Below, piece after piece: positions 8,236-18,233 of a stretch of DNA of 44,248 nt. The position numbers were made by a program, and so were the translations under genes. The DNA is from a bacterium F11 (GTDB lineage: Bacteria; Elusimicrobiota; Elusimicrobia; F11). Within the stretch, counting starts at the first letter, position 1. Every line of letters starts with the position of its first letter. The notes under the pieces are model-generated. The model was given only the letters and a program-made list of their open reading frames with translations, made no database searches and was not told where the DNA came from. The stretch is taken from NCBI GenBank assembly GCA_002176905.1, contig MSYE01000066.1, forward strand, positions 1 to 44,248, written 5' to 3'.

Positions 8236-9414
8236 CTAATTTATCATCTTGGTGCTTTTTTTCTTAAACCGTTCGTGGAGAATAAAACAACAGATGCTGA
8301 CAATAAAGAGAACGATGACCACGCCATTGAGAAGGCCACCCCACTTTTGAAGGGTTCTGTTTCGGATAAGGTCCCCGACAATACGCATGATCAGAGTTCC
8401 GTGCAAAAGGAATATGGTAAGAAAGAAAAATCCCATTTTCTTCAACCGAAACCCAAAAGCAGACAAAAAGATACTGGGGCTGTGTCCGAAAATGAAGAAC
8501 CAGACGAATCCAATAAAAAAGGAATGAATAAGCGCATCATAGCGTTGGCCTGATACCAAAGTTGCAAAAACAAGAGAAAATATTCCGCTCATGCCCAACC
8601 AAACGTAGCCCGATAACAAACAGATCCCGGTATAACGCGATGTCCCTTGGTTTGAGAAAAGGAACCAACAAGGATCATGACGAAGAAGCCAGAGTGCTGT
8701 CAGGATCATTCCTCCCCCAGAAACCCGCATTCCGATTTTTAATCGGGGATCTCTAATAGAGTCAAGAACCGAATCCATGACATAATCAGGTTGTTGTACA
8801 TGACCGAGGGCCATCAGCACCTGACCAAAGAATACAACGCCCAATCCAATGGCGAGAATTTGAAAGGCCTTGGGAGGTAACTTCAATCGATGGGCCAATT
8901 CGAGTCGTTGGCCAACCATGGTGAATAGGACCGATCCCATCCACCACAAATAAACATTAAAAACCGGCCACCCGGCAATCCATATGATGATGCCGGTTAA
9001 CCACAAGGCACTTCCTCCAAAAATCATGAGATGATAAAGGTTTGTGTTTCGAAAGAGAATCAAAAAACAAATGAAGGAAAATCCCATGCTTCCGGCCAGG
9101 ATCAAATAGCGACTTAAACTTCCCATGGGATTGATCAGAAGTGAGGCTGAACCCACAATGATCAGAATAGGGACAAGATATCCCCACGGATCTTTTAGGG
9201 TCATTGTTCTTTCCAAACCAAAGAAAGTTCCCAAGAAACCACAAATGATGAGGGGCCCGTGGATGCCGGGTAATCCCGGGATTAGTTGTGGTGAGTTCCA
9301 ACCAATGCGCCACAGGCCCCCCCAAAGAGATATGAAAAGGAAAAATCCCCCTGATATAAAAATGATCCAAAGAATGATTCTTTCTCTAAAGATTCGGCTC
9401 ACTAAATAACCCAT
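8236..9414 (-). CDS. NnrS-like polytopic membrane protein
   Basis: This is a 392-residue protein with about twelve hydrophobic segments. Motifs fitting the NnrS family are GIHGPLIICGFLGTFFGLER (51-70), GQRLELAHRL (168-177) and LIHSFFIGFVWFFIFGHSPS (295-314), including His52, His297 and His311. NnrS proteins are haem- and copper-containing membrane proteins linked to nitric-oxide stress and nitrogen-oxide metabolism. Metal binding here is inferred from the conserved histidines only. The start overlaps the end of the upstream gene by 13 bases; AAGGAGG lies 13 bases before the ATG. Finding it within a secreted-adhesin and two-component operon is unusual. Confidence 0.8.
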   Translation of the reverse strand: MGYLVSRIFRERIILWIIFISGGFFLFISLWGGLWRIGWNSPQLIPGLPGIHGPLIICGFLGTFFGLERTMTLKDPWGYLVPILIIVGSASLLINPMGSLSRYLILAGSMGFSFICFLILFRNTNLYHLMIFGGSALWLTGIIIWIAGWPVFNVYLWWMGSVLFTMVGQRLELAHRLKLPPKAFQILAIGLGVVFFGQVLMALGHVQQPDYVMDSVLDSIRDPRLKIGMRVSGGGMILTALWLLRHDPCWFLFSNQGTSRYTGICLLSGYVWLGMSGIFSLVFATLVSGQRYDALIHSFFIGFVWFFIFGHSPSIFLSAFGFRLKKMGFFFLTIFLLHGTLIMRIVGDLIRNRTLQKWGGLLNGVVIVLFIVSICCFILHERFKKKSTKMIN

Positions 9415-10724
9415 TCGCCTTTTGAAACCTCCTTGGCCAAAATATCTCTAATCTTTTTGAGGGTCGTTTCCGGAAGAGAGTCCTTTTTGTTCCTCTGAAT
9501 CATTTTTAAGCTCTTTAAGGATTCTCTTCTTACATCCGGATTAACATCCTCACAAAGCCGAAATAAAATTTGAAGAGCCTCTGGGCTCCCGATTTTTTCT
9601 AAGGCCAGAATAATACTGGCCCTGGCCAAGGCATTTTTATCATTGGCCAGTTGAGACAAATGCGACATGGCATTCGAAGGAAAGGATTCGAAAAAATGGA
9701 TGGATTCATCGGCAATGCGTTCGCGGTATTCCTGATTTTTTATTGAGGGAACATCAATTGTCACACCAATCACTGATTTGGGTGAGATGGAAAGGGTAAC
9801 CGGCTGCGAAGGAGATGCTAAGGGTTTTTGGGAGGGACTTGGCAAAGATTTTGATTTGTGAAAAAATGGTTTTTCTTGTTTTCGGTCAATAATTGTCAAT
9901 TCATCCTTCTGTTTCTCGTTTTCTTTCCTTTTCTTGTCTTCTTCTAGACGGGATTTTCGTAATTCTTCAGCTTTTCTCTGGGATTCCTTCTCTGACTCAA
10001 GATAGCGTTTGTAAGATAAAAGCTCAGACTTTTCCTTTTCCACTTCTTTGGAGAGATGCATGTTCTCTTTGGTCAAAGCTTTGAGGTGCCGTCTTTGTTC
10101 CAGAATGACCAAAAATCCAATATTAAAACCCAACAGAAGCAGAAAACCAACAATAAACCAAGGCTGGAGGGGAATCATGAGTAGGGGAGATTTATCTTGT
10201 TTCATGGTTGATGGAAATGCATTTCCATTCGAATCGGAACGCGCTATTTTCGATTTAAAAGATTTTGTTGGAGAGGTACTTTTTTTTGAAGGAGGCTCTC
10301 TCTTTATTTTTTTGATAGGGAGATTCTGGGTGTATTGTTTAACCTTTAATTTATTTTGATTTTGTTGTCGGAACTGGTGTTGGGGAGGAGAGGGTGCCTT
10401 TTTTGGGATTGTCTTGGGTGTGCCCCATGAATCATTTCTGTTGATGATCTTTTTCTGAGGAGGGGCAGAATTTTTAACCATCACCTTTAGTAACAACCGT
10501 CTGGCGTTGGTGTGTTCGGGATTCAATCTTAAAATTCCTTTTAAGGTAGAGGTGGCCTTTTCATGGTGACCATTGAGATAGTCAATGACGGCTTCCCGAT
10601 ATAATAATTTGATATTTGATATCTGGGTGGTTGAGAGACTCGGTTTGGCTTTTAATACAGGTAAAAGGAATAGAAAGGCCAAGAAAATGATCATAGCGGC
10701 CTTCAGCATCTTCTGGCGACTCAT
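9402..10724 (-). CDS. Membrane protein with TPR-like N-terminus, coiled coil and C-terminal HEAT repeats
   Basis: Order of parts in 440 residues: signal or first membrane segment (about 8-26), TPR-like helical pair (35-75: LLYREAVIDYLNGHHEKA then a second helix), Lys/Pro/Ser-rich linker (90-180), transmembrane segment 188-208, highly charged coiled coil (210-285), Ser/Pro-rich linker, and HEAT-like repeats (about 345-435, with EALQILFRLCEDVNPDVR). If the N-terminus is periplasmic, the coiled coil and HEAT repeats lie in the cytoplasm, so the protein could carry information or force across the inner membrane. Its ATG overlaps the stop of the barrel gene by four bases (ATGA), suggesting translational coupling. 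It is not a family I can name. Confidence 0.78.
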   Translation of the reverse strand: MSRQKMLKAAMIIFLAFLFLLPVLKAKPSLSTTQISNIKLLYREAVIDYLNGHHEKATSTLKGILRLNPEHTNARRLLLKVMVKNSAPPQKKIINRNDSWGTPKTIPKKAPSPPQHQFRQQNQNKLKVKQYTQNLPIKKIKREPPSKKSTSPTKSFKSKIARSDSNGNAFPSTMKQDKSPLLMIPLQPWFIVGFLLLLGFNIGFLVILEQRRHLKALTKENMHLSKEVEKEKSELLSYKRYLESEKESQRKAEELRKSRLEEDKKRKENEKQKDELTIIDRKQEKPFFHKSKSLPSPSQKPLASPSQPVTLSISPKSVIGVTIDVPSIKNQEYRERIADESIHFFESFPSNAMSHLSQLANDKNALARASIILALEKIGSPEALQILFRLCEDVNPDVRRESLKSLKMIQRNKKDSLPETTLKKIRDILAKEVSKGEWVI

Positions 10725-12097
10725 TTTCCTTCCTCCTCGGCTGCTTCGATTTCCAGAATATCCAAGAGTTTGTTGTACAAAAGGATGGCTTCCTCATGAT
10801 CCGGATTTCTTTCAACCACCTCAATAAGATGTTCTTTTGCTTGGATGTACATTCCCTCCTGAAGAAAGATGTGTGCCCAACTCATCATAACGAGGGCTTG
10901 GGCTTCTTCATCGTCCTTAATAAATGACGCTATGCCTTTTAGAATGTCGGTGGCTTCCTTGTATTTCTTGTTGATATAGTTTTGATGGGCCAGATTTAAT
11001 TTCATTCTGGTGTCTTCTGTTTTTCTTTCCCCATATTCCTTCTTCCTTTCTTTTTCGACTTTAGACCGTTGGTTGATTTCATGTTCTTTTCTATTTAATT
11101 GGATTTCTTTATCACTTAGTTTTTCCCATTCTTTTTTGATTTTGTTCTCTGAAAAAGGAGACAAGCGGCCATATCGAAGAGAAAAACCAAAGAAATGAAG
11201 AATTTCGAGCTCGTGAAAAGAAGTGGCATAGTCAAGCCGAAACGGTCCTTTCGTCAGGCCGAAACCAAAGGTGTATTCCCTTTGATTGACGCCGAAGCGC
11301 AAAATGAAGGGCCAAAGAGATTTTTTGAAAAATAACAATTCGGTCCCAGTTGCCCAGCGGACCGTTTTTCTGTTTGAACTGGGAATGAGCCAAAGGCCAT
11401 CTAGTACAACTTGAAAAGGAATTCTATGCGTTCGATTTTTCCAGCTTATTCCTCCGCGAAGGGTCGGAGGAATTGTCTCTGTCTCATTTTTTAATTTCAG
11501 TTTGGGGGGAAGAATATTTTGAAAAGCCATGCCAACGGTAAGTGAATCTCCCAATGGGCGAAGATTGAGTCCAATATCTCCTCCCAAACCAACCGTTGAA
11601 TGTCCGGCCATGCTTTGTCGGAGAACTTTTATCGAAATTCCAGAACCCACCTGACGAAACAATCCTCGGCTGTAAGATGCGGTAAGGGCAATATTCTTTT
11701 CTTCAAAACTTCCCACATTCTGACCCAGTTCATTGGTTTGTTCCACTTGTCCAGATTCCAGTTGGCTAACCGATATGCCCCACGCTTCTTTTCGGGATCG
11801 GGGATAAGCCACGGAAACCGATTGTGATCTCGCCCCCGAAAAAAGAGGTAACACAAGAAACTGAATTTCTCCGGTTGGGATATTTCCCAATTCAGCCGGA
11901 TTGGAAACAGAGGAAGCCGAATCATCAAGACCTGTGCTGACATTCCCCATTCCAGCTTGGCGGGCACTAAGAGCCAAAGTGGTCAACCATTCTCCGGGAA
12001 TCCCAGCATCAGCAGGTCTTTGACGAAATGGCATTTCCAATCCTTCCAATAACTGTGGAAGAAAGAAAAGGATGATACCCAATAACATCCATTTCAT
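10721..12097 (-). CDS. PorV/UPF0164-like outer-membrane beta-barrel with coiled coil and C-terminal TPR
   Basis: The protein has 458 residues. A signal peptide (1-20) is followed by a barrel-like region (about 35-330) with the family opening seen in PorV/PorQ-type proteins: ALSARQAGMGNVSTGLDDSA then NPAELG, followed by alternating amphipathic strands. A charged coiled coil (about 330-365) leads to two or three TPR units (365-455: AHQNYINKKYKEATDILKGI, then AWAHIF-type helices). PorV is the type IX secretion shuttle that brings C-terminal-domain cargo to the attachment complex. The gene directly follows such a cargo-like gene, with a four-base ATGA overlap. A barrel fused to a periplasmic TPR is not the standard PorV architecture. 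PorV-family membership is inferred from the N-terminal motif and the strand pattern. Confidence 0.75.
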   Translation of the reverse strand: MKWMLLGIILFFLPQLLEGLEMPFRQRPADAGIPGEWLTTLALSARQAGMGNVSTGLDDSASSVSNPAELGNIPTGEIQFLVLPLFSGARSQSVSVAYPRSRKEAWGISVSQLESGQVEQTNELGQNVGSFEEKNIALTASYSRGLFRQVGSGISIKVLRQSMAGHSTVGLGGDIGLNLRPLGDSLTVGMAFQNILPPKLKLKNETETIPPTLRGGISWKNRTHRIPFQVVLDGLWLIPSSNRKTVRWATGTELLFFKKSLWPFILRFGVNQREYTFGFGLTKGPFRLDYATSFHELEILHFFGFSLRYGRLSPFSENKIKKEWEKLSDKEIQLNRKEHEINQRSKVEKERKKEYGERKTEDTRMKLNLAHQNYINKKYKEATDILKGIASFIKDDEEAQALVMMSWAHIFLQEGMYIQAKEHLIEVVERNPDHEEAILLYNKLLDILEIEAAEEEGK

Positions 12098-15000
12098 TTA
12101 AGGACTCCAATTTTTCGAATAACCTTTTCTTTATTTAATGGAGAATTGGCTGCAATCTCAGCCAAATACACACCATTGGAGACAAGTTGTCCCTTCTGGT
12201 TTTTCCCATCCCATATGATCTCATTGGCCCTGCCAAGAGGATCGCCTCTTCCTGCTGAAGACCCAAGTGGAAAGGTCAAGATACGTACCAAATCACCGAG
12301 AAGGTTATAAATCCGCACGGTCATTTTTGAGTCTTGATTTAGGATGTAACGAATCCGGGTTACTTCTTCGCCAGCTGAAAAAGGATTGGGAACGTTGGTT
12401 ACTCCTGATAGCAATGCTGGGGGAGGAATGGATCCCAAGACGCTAAAGGGGCGGAGTCCTTCGGTAATGGCTGAAATTTCTTGGTTGCTGTCTATGCCAT
12501 TACTTTGATTGGTGACAACTTGCCACCTCGCCTCCTGTTTGTTGAGTTCGGCAATTTTTAAATGGCCCTCAATAATCAAATCTTTTTCAGGTTGAGGAAT
12601 GAGACCGTTCTCATCTAGCCGAAAAGTGAGTTTTGCCCGGATTGAATCAACTGGAAGACGATGATGATGAAGATCACTTAGTTGAACATCCCAAACAGGA
12701 TAGGAGAAAATATTAATGAGTCGATTTGAATACGAATCGCGCTTGGCTTCTTCAAGAATATGTTGGAATGAATTCCACCCATCTTCAAACCGAATAAAAG
12801 CTTCTTGGGGCAGCTCTGATAAAATTTCGACAAACAAAAAATCATCAGGCGAAACAGCTTTGGTCGTTGAGATCATAAAAGTGTGTGGGGGACTTTTTGT
12901 TTCTCCCTGGTTGAAATCAATGGCAGAGACTCTCCAGTGATATCGTTGGTCTGCGTGAATGGTCCCCAGAGGGGGAGAATAGGTGGTTTCCTTTAGATTG
13001 GGGATGATAGTTGGGTTTCTAAAGGACCCCTCCGTTGAGATGACCAGCGAATACAATATAGGGTCGCCATCTGGATCAATGGCTTCTTCCCAGATAAAAC
13101 GCAAATCAAAGATGGAGGGCATGTCATCGGAAAGAGGATTGATCAGATTAAAGGCATGGGGAGGGCGAGAATTAAAAATATAGAACAAACCGGATTCTTC
13201 TGAGCCACTTAAGGGGGGAGTTCCTGAATCCTGGGCAACCAGTTTAAGTTTGTATCCAAAATCATTTGACCAATCCGTGGAGTCGAATGTGGCGTTTGGA
13301 ACAGAAGTGGAGATTATCTTCTGATAACTTAGACCTTGATCGTTGGAGAGAAAAATATCATAGGAATAAGAAATATAGGGGGAGGGATTTGAGACAACCC
13401 AGGTCAAAGGAAATGCTCCAGTGACAACTTGATTTTCTGAGGGAACCGAATCAAATGAGACGTGTGGGGGCGTGCTAAAGTCAAATCGAAAAAGATTGTT
13501 CCGGGAGGAATCCATCCCCATCAATCCCTGTTGATCGGATGCTTGGACGCGAAGGCGATAGAAGAGACCATTGGGGAGTTGACTTATGTCCCATCGGTAG
13601 AAAGTTGATCCTTTGGGAAGATTTTCCACAATGATCATGGGGTATGTTTTTCCCTCATCTGCTGAAAGCCTTACATCAATGGTCCATAAAGACCCAGGAT
13701 TGGGATCGGTTACAGTCCATGAGATGGAAGTGGGATTTTCCAATACCGATCCGTCCTGAGGAAGCAAGAGGTTGACGATGGGGGGGCCATTGGTTATCAA
13801 ATAGGGACTTTCCAAAGAAATGGGGGAGAGCCCTCCCAGGGCATCCTGGGTTCGAAGGGAAAAGTAATACGCTGTTCCATTGCTTAATCCTGTCACCAAG
13901 CTCAAGATCTGTTCACCGGGGATAGCATTGAGGGGGAATTCCCGTTTCCCCATGGCCGAACGCCATGCGCTTTCACTATAAATGGGTTCATCTGAGGTAT
14001 ACCGAATATGGACATGACGTGGGCTCGAGGGAGCATCGTCATCTTCTGGATAGATCCAAGATAAATGTATTTGACCTGGCTCAGGACCCATTTCACCAAC
14101 AAGGTGGGTTACTGGGAAGGGAGGGGCATTTGTGAGGACCAAGGGACTAACCGAAGATATATTTGAAGTGAGACCTGAGGGTGCCCGAACCTTAAGTGCA
14201 AAATAGTAAGTGGTGCCTGGCGCCAGACCCGATACAATGCTTATCAGTTTTTCCCCAGGATTGGCATCAATAGGAATCTTTCCCTCTCCTTCGGCATTGA
14301 TCCAACTATTGTCATCTGAAAGAGGACCAGCCTGGGAGTAACGAATAAGGGCCAATCCATTGGTTATAGGGTGACCATTTTCCGGAGGATAAATCCATTC
14401 CAATGTTATTTCGCCATGTTGGGGTCCTTTATATCCTGAAATTGATTGGACTGGTTTTGGGGGATCAAGTGTAAATGCAGAAGGACTGACCTGCGAGAGA
14501 GGTGAAAGATTCCCATTTTCGTCTTTTGTTTTTATGGCAAGGTGGTAGAGTGTGTTGTCCATAAGTCCAGTTACAACACTGGTTAGGATTTCGTTTGGAT
14601 CGGCATTTAATTCAAGAATTCGTTCGCCTTCAGCCCTACTCCAGGCATTCTCCGATGCAATGGATTCGACACTTGAAAAATGAACAATGACTTTTCCATT
14701 TTCCAATCTTCCATCATCATCTCCGGGGAAAGTCCAGGTTAAACTAATTTCGCCATTTCCAGGACCACTTCCAGCTGAAATATGTTTCACAGGGCCGGGT
14801 GGGGTGGTGGTGTCAATTAGCAGAGAGAAGGGAGGGGACCACTCCCCATAAAACGCATCTTTGTCTTTGGCTCTTACCCTCCAGAACCAAGTCGAGGATT
14901 CCAAATCAAATGGAGGGACGAAGGATACATCCGAAATATCTCTAGGGATGTCCTCAACCGATGTAGAAATGGTGACAAAAGTGGATGTTGTTGAGGCTTG

Positions 15001-16548
15001 CCAGTGATAGAGAAGGGGGGTATCGTCTAGCCCATCATTGTCTGCAGAAAGGTTCCATTTGAAAGTGGGTCGAACAGTGTTGGTTCTTGTCTGATCCGCG
15101 GGACTTTTCGGTATCGGAATAGATGGGGCCTGATTGTAAGTGAGCCGAAAATCGGAGATTTTTGTTGGAACCAAAAAGTGCTTGGAGACGAGCTCGGCCA
15201 TCATTTTTATATATCGATGGTTGAGGTGCGCTGATCCAATCATAACGGGTTTGGTACTGGTCAAAATATAGGAGGTAAGGGTTGTGCCATCTGGACCGAG
15301 AAAATTTGTGAAATTTGTTCCGTCTTCCGATGAACTTAATCGAAAATAAACACTGGTTCCTTCAGGAAGAGGGCCGGAAGGGGTTAGGGCCACCGATTCC
15401 CACATAAAGAAAGTGTGTCCTGTAACGCTTTTTTGAGGCGAAATCCAGGTTCCCGAAGAATGGAGTGTATAGGTCCACAAGGCGTTGGTCCCAATATCTC
15501 TTTTTCCACCAAGGATCTTTCCCTTGTTGGTGAGGGTGTCATAGATCATCCCGTGCCCATATCGTCCTGCGGGAGTTTCAGGGGTGTTCCAGCGAGCCCA
15601 GGTGTTGGTTTTGAAATCGTAAAATTCGCAATGGTCAGAGTACCAGGTTGGGGTCTCTCTTCCTCCATAGAGAACCACCTGTTCGTATTGTTGATCAAAT
15701 GACAAGGTTCCTCCCACAATTGGATTGGGTGAGCGGATGGGATTTTGGTTATCCCATGTTTGAGCATTTCCATTAAAAGCCCACGTGTCATTAAAAATGT
15801 CGCTGGGATTCCATGTCTCGGCTCTTCCCCCAAAAAGAATTGTTTGTTGATTGATTGAATCATAGGCCATGGAACTTTCTCGACGACTGGGGGGGGAAGG
15901 ATTGGTTTGGATACTGGTCCAATTCTGATTGGCGATGTCAAAAACCCATGTTTGGGTGTTCATCAATCGCCCCAGCTCATCTTCTCCACCAAAAAGGATC
16001 ACTTGGTTTAAATCAGGATCATAAGAAAGTGAAAAAAAGGCCCGTGGGGATGGAGAAAAAGAGAGATTCAAATTGGTCCATGTACTTAAATCCACATCAT
16101 AAATCCATGTGTCATTCAGCACGTCGTTTGTGGAATTTTTCCCTCCGAAAAGGAGAAAATGACTTCCAATCCAGACCAGGCCATGACCGTATCGCGGTGT
16201 GGGTGGGCCCGTGGGATTTGATTGACTCCAATTTGAGTGGGGATGATATATCCAGGTGTCACCAAAGATACGACCAAGGTGATCATGTCCACCAAAAACC
16301 AAGTAGTGGCCTGTATGTTGGTCAATTGAAAAACCCATGTGAAGTCGCTCTTCAAAGGGAGCGTTAGAAATAGACCAGTCTTCAAGTGTTTTAAGAGAGG
16401 ATGACTCAACTTCAAGATTTGTGAGAGACCCCAATCCAAATTCAGTTTCACCAAAGGATACGGTTCCGCCTGCGTTAACGATTAATGGGGTGGAGAAAAA
16501 AAGAAGGAGAACCGTCCAGGCGATGCCTTTCATGGGAATTCCCATCAT
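12094..16548 (-). CDS. Giant secreted Kelch/fibronectin type III protein with type IX-like C-terminal domain
   Basis: This 1484-residue protein starts with a signal peptide (core about 9-25). Six Kelch units (about 65-370; VFGGHDHLG, LFGGKNSTN, LFGGEDELG, LFGGRAETW, LYGGRETPT, ILGGKRDIG) should form one beta-propeller. Then come Ig/FN3 domains, including three clearly related repeats (starting PPGPVKHIS, PPKPVQSIS, PPFPVTHLV) that each carry a VTGL or VSGL plus Tyr-rich strand signature. The last 103 residues (1382-1484) form a FlgD/type IX sorting-like domain: VPNPFSAG, VRIYNLLGDLVR, IIWDGKNQKGQLVSNGVYLAEI. The protein is probably surface-exposed or released, as an adhesin or sugar-binding scaffold. 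The first ATG (16548) overlaps the upstream stop; an ATG at 16533 with GGGA before it is an alternative start. Confidence 0.88.
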   Translation of the reverse strand: MMGIPMKGIAWTVLLLFFSTPLIVNAGGTVSFGETEFGLGSLTNLEVESSSLKTLEDWSISNAPFEERLHMGFSIDQHTGHYLVFGGHDHLGRIFGDTWIYHPHSNWSQSNPTGPPTPRYGHGLVWIGSHFLLFGGKNSTNDVLNDTWIYDVDLSTWTNLNLSFSPSPRAFFSLSYDPDLNQVILFGGEDELGRLMNTQTWVFDIANQNWTSIQTNPSPPSRRESSMAYDSINQQTILFGGRAETWNPSDIFNDTWAFNGNAQTWDNQNPIRSPNPIVGGTLSFDQQYEQVVLYGGRETPTWYSDHCEFYDFKTNTWARWNTPETPAGRYGHGMIYDTLTNKGKILGGKRDIGTNALWTYTLHSSGTWISPQKSVTGHTFFMWESVALTPSGPLPEGTSVYFRLSSSEDGTNFTNFLGPDGTTLTSYILTSTKPVMIGSAHLNHRYIKMMAELVSKHFLVPTKISDFRLTYNQAPSIPIPKSPADQTRTNTVRPTFKWNLSADNDGLDDTPLLYHWQASTTSTFVTISTSVEDIPRDISDVSFVPPFDLESSTWFWRVRAKDKDAFYGEWSPPFSLLIDTTTPPGPVKHISAGSGPGNGEISLTWTFPGDDDGRLENGKVIVHFSSVESIASENAWSRAEGERILELNADPNEILTSVVTGLMDNTLYHLAIKTKDENGNLSPLSQVSPSAFTLDPPKPVQSISGYKGPQHGEITLEWIYPPENGHPITNGLALIRYSQAGPLSDDNSWINAEGEGKIPIDANPGEKLISIVSGLAPGTTYYFALKVRAPSGLTSNISSVSPLVLTNAPPFPVTHLVGEMGPEPGQIHLSWIYPEDDDAPSSPRHVHIRYTSDEPIYSESAWRSAMGKREFPLNAIPGEQILSLVTGLSNGTAYYFSLRTQDALGGLSPISLESPYLITNGPPIVNLLLPQDGSVLENPTSISWTVTDPNPGSLWTIDVRLSADEGKTYPMIIVENLPKGSTFYRWDISQLPNGLFYRLRVQASDQQGLMGMDSSRNNLFRFDFSTPPHVSFDSVPSENQVVTGAFPLTWVVSNPSPYISYSYDIFLSNDQGLSYQKIISTSVPNATFDSTDWSNDFGYKLKLVAQDSGTPPLSGSEESGLFYIFNSRPPHAFNLINPLSDDMPSIFDLRFIWEEAIDPDGDPILYSLVISTEGSFRNPTIIPNLKETTYSPPLGTIHADQRYHWRVSAIDFNQGETKSPPHTFMISTTKAVSPDDFLFVEILSELPQEAFIRFEDGWNSFQHILEEAKRDSYSNRLINIFSYPVWDVQLSDLHHHRLPVDSIRAKLTFRLDENGLIPQPEKDLIIEGHLKIAELNKQEARWQVVTNQSNGIDSNQEISAITEGLRPFSVLGSIPPPALLSGVTNVPNPFSAGEEVTRIRYILNQDSKMTVRIYNLLGDLVRILTFPLGSSAGRGDPLGRANEIIWDGKNQKGQLVSNGVYLAEIAANSPLNKEKVIRKIGVLK

Positions 16549-16955
16549 CCATTTTCGATGGTTGGGACTTTTTTATTTGAAAAAAGATTTTCCATGATTT
16601 CCAGAAGAGTGGATACCCGGAAAGGTTTTTCCAAATAGGCAGCCACTTTGAAATCTTCACGAATTTCAAGGAGCTCTTTGATGTTTCCTTTTCCTGTAAT
16701 GATCACAATGGGAATCTTAGCGGTACGGGGATCTTCTTTTAATTTGATGGTCACCGAGTGACCATCAAGTTTTGGCATCATAAAATCGAGGATAATTACA
16801 TCTGGTAAGTCCAGGTAGATTTTTTGGATGGCGTCCAATCCATCTTGGGCTTCTTTGCAAACATATCCCTCACTCTCAAGTGCTGTTCCGATCACAAACA
16901 AGACATCTGGATCATCGTCTACAATGAGAACTTTTTTATCATTGGCTGATTCCAT
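16545..16955 (-). CDS. Stand-alone receiver-domain response regulator
   Basis: This is a 136-residue receiver with VLIVDDDPD, the phospho-acceptor Asp in IILDFMMPKLDG, a Thr in VIITGKG and the Lys in LEKPF; no output domain follows. The start at 16955 is preferred over an upstream in-frame ATG at 17009 because AAAGGA precedes it and it overlaps the kinase stop by one base (TAATG). It is the second gene of the operon, directly behind its likely partner kinase and ahead of the giant secreted protein. Confidence 0.92.
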   Translation of the reverse strand: MESANDKKVLIVDDDPDVLFVIGTALESEGYVCKEAQDGLDAIQKIYLDLPDVIILDFMMPKLDGHSVTIKLKEDPRTAKIPIVIITGKGNIKELLEIREDFKVAAYLEKPFRVSTLLEIMENLFSNKKVPTIENG

Positions 16956-18121
16956 TAATTTGTCCTTTCTCCAAGATGATGATGGGTTTTGGGAAGGCGA
17001 ATAAAACAATCACTGCCTATTCCCAAACTGCTCTCAAACCAGACATCGCCCCCATGTCTTTCGATAATGGATCGAACAATGGGCAATCCGATACCGACGC
17101 CGCCATATTCCCGTGTGCTGGAGGTATCGAGTTGAAAGAATCGATCGAAAACACGATTCAGATGTTCGGGCGGAATGCCGCGTCCCTTATCCCAGATATC
17201 CATTAGGATATTGGATCCCTCATCTGAAACGGTTAATCCAATCTTCTGACCTGGCGGTGTAAATTTGATGGCATTGCCCAATAAATTAACAAGAACCTGC
17301 GTGATTTGGTCGGGGTCCAAGTTCGCCTCAATGGGATTTTCTGGATCGGGTTTCACTTCAATATTCCATTCCAGAGAATTTTTCATCATGAGGGGCGAAA
17401 GATCTCTCATGATACCCTGAACAAGGGGAATTATGTCGACTTGTTGGAATTTGGGAACCATGACGCCTTCTTCAATTTTTGAGAAATCAAGAAAGTTATT
17501 TACAAGCTGATTGATCCGTTGATGGTTGCTGAGAATTATTTTCTTTAATTTTTGGGAATGGTTGTCTTCTTTATCGGGAAGACGATGAAAGAGAAGTTCG
17601 AGAGAAGCCCCCAATGAAAAAAGGGGTGTCCGAAGCTCATGGGAAAGATTGGAGACAAGTTCCGATTTTAAATGTCCCAGTTCTTCTAGGTCATGAACAT
17701 TCTTCTGCAGCCTCATAAGCTCTTGTCCTTGAAAATGGTGCTGAAGGCATCGATAAGCCATTGCAGCAAGCTCGTGAGGTGAAAATGGTTTGGCAACATA
17801 ATCGCATGCACCTTTCTTGATGCATTGCACAGCCCCCTCAAGGCACGCGGCACCAGTAAATATATTGATACAACTGGGAATGTTTTTTCTCTTGCAGTAA
17901 TCAATGAGATCGGCTCCATTCATCTCTGGCATGTTGAGGTCGGAAAAAATAACCCCAAACTGGGAAGATTTGATTTTTTCCGTTGCGTTCGATCCATTCG
18001 TGGCGGTTACCGTTTCAAATCCTTCCTTTTGAAGAACCCGACTCCAAAGGCGAAGAAGGCGATCGTCATCGTCAACGAGGAGAATTCGCTTTGGACTTAC
18101 CGAGGCTGACGAGTTATCCAT
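16955..18121 (-). CDS. Cytoplasmic receiver-histidine kinase (REC-HisKA-HATPase)
   Basis: Counting from the chosen ATG there are 388 residues: an N-terminal receiver (phospho-acceptor Asp61 in IFSDLNMP, Lys111), a HisKA dimerisation helix with the phospho-acceptor His161 (SNLSHELRTPL), and an HATPase domain with the N box (NLLGNAIKF), G1 (DKGRGIP) and G2 (YGGVGIGLPI). No membrane segment is present, so it is soluble and takes its input through its receiver. The start at 18121 is chosen because AAGGA lies eight bases before it; an in-frame ATG nine bases upstream (18130) abuts that site and is less likely. It is the first gene of the eight-gene operon, transcribed from the promoter at 18244-18272. 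Confidence 0.93.
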   Translation of the reverse strand: MDNSSASVSPKRILLVDDDDRLLRLWSRVLQKEGFETVTATNGSNATEKIKSSQFGVIFSDLNMPEMNGADLIDYCKRKNIPSCINIFTGAACLEGAVQCIKKGACDYVAKPFSPHELAAMAYRCLQHHFQGQELMRLQKNVHDLEELGHLKSELVSNLSHELRTPLFSLGASLELLFHRLPDKEDNHSQKLKKIILSNHQRINQLVNNFLDFSKIEEGVMVPKFQQVDIIPLVQGIMRDLSPLMMKNSLEWNIEVKPDPENPIEANLDPDQITQVLVNLLGNAIKFTPPGQKIGLTVSDEGSNILMDIWDKGRGIPPEHLNRVFDRFFQLDTSSTREYGGVGIGLPIVRSIIERHGGDVWFESSLGIGSDCFIRLPKTHHHLGERTN

Positions 18122-18233
18122 GTTGGTCATCCTTTTGATTGGTAGAAATGGTTCGACTTTTCTCAGAATTTTGACGTGATAAAGTGAATAAATAACCCAT
18201 AATATGTTTAATAAGAATAATTAGAATAATATG

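Noticed and set aside
15855..16367. 170-codon open frame on the plus strand
   Set aside because: Antisense to the Kelch region of the giant secreted protein; low-complexity translation and no start signal.
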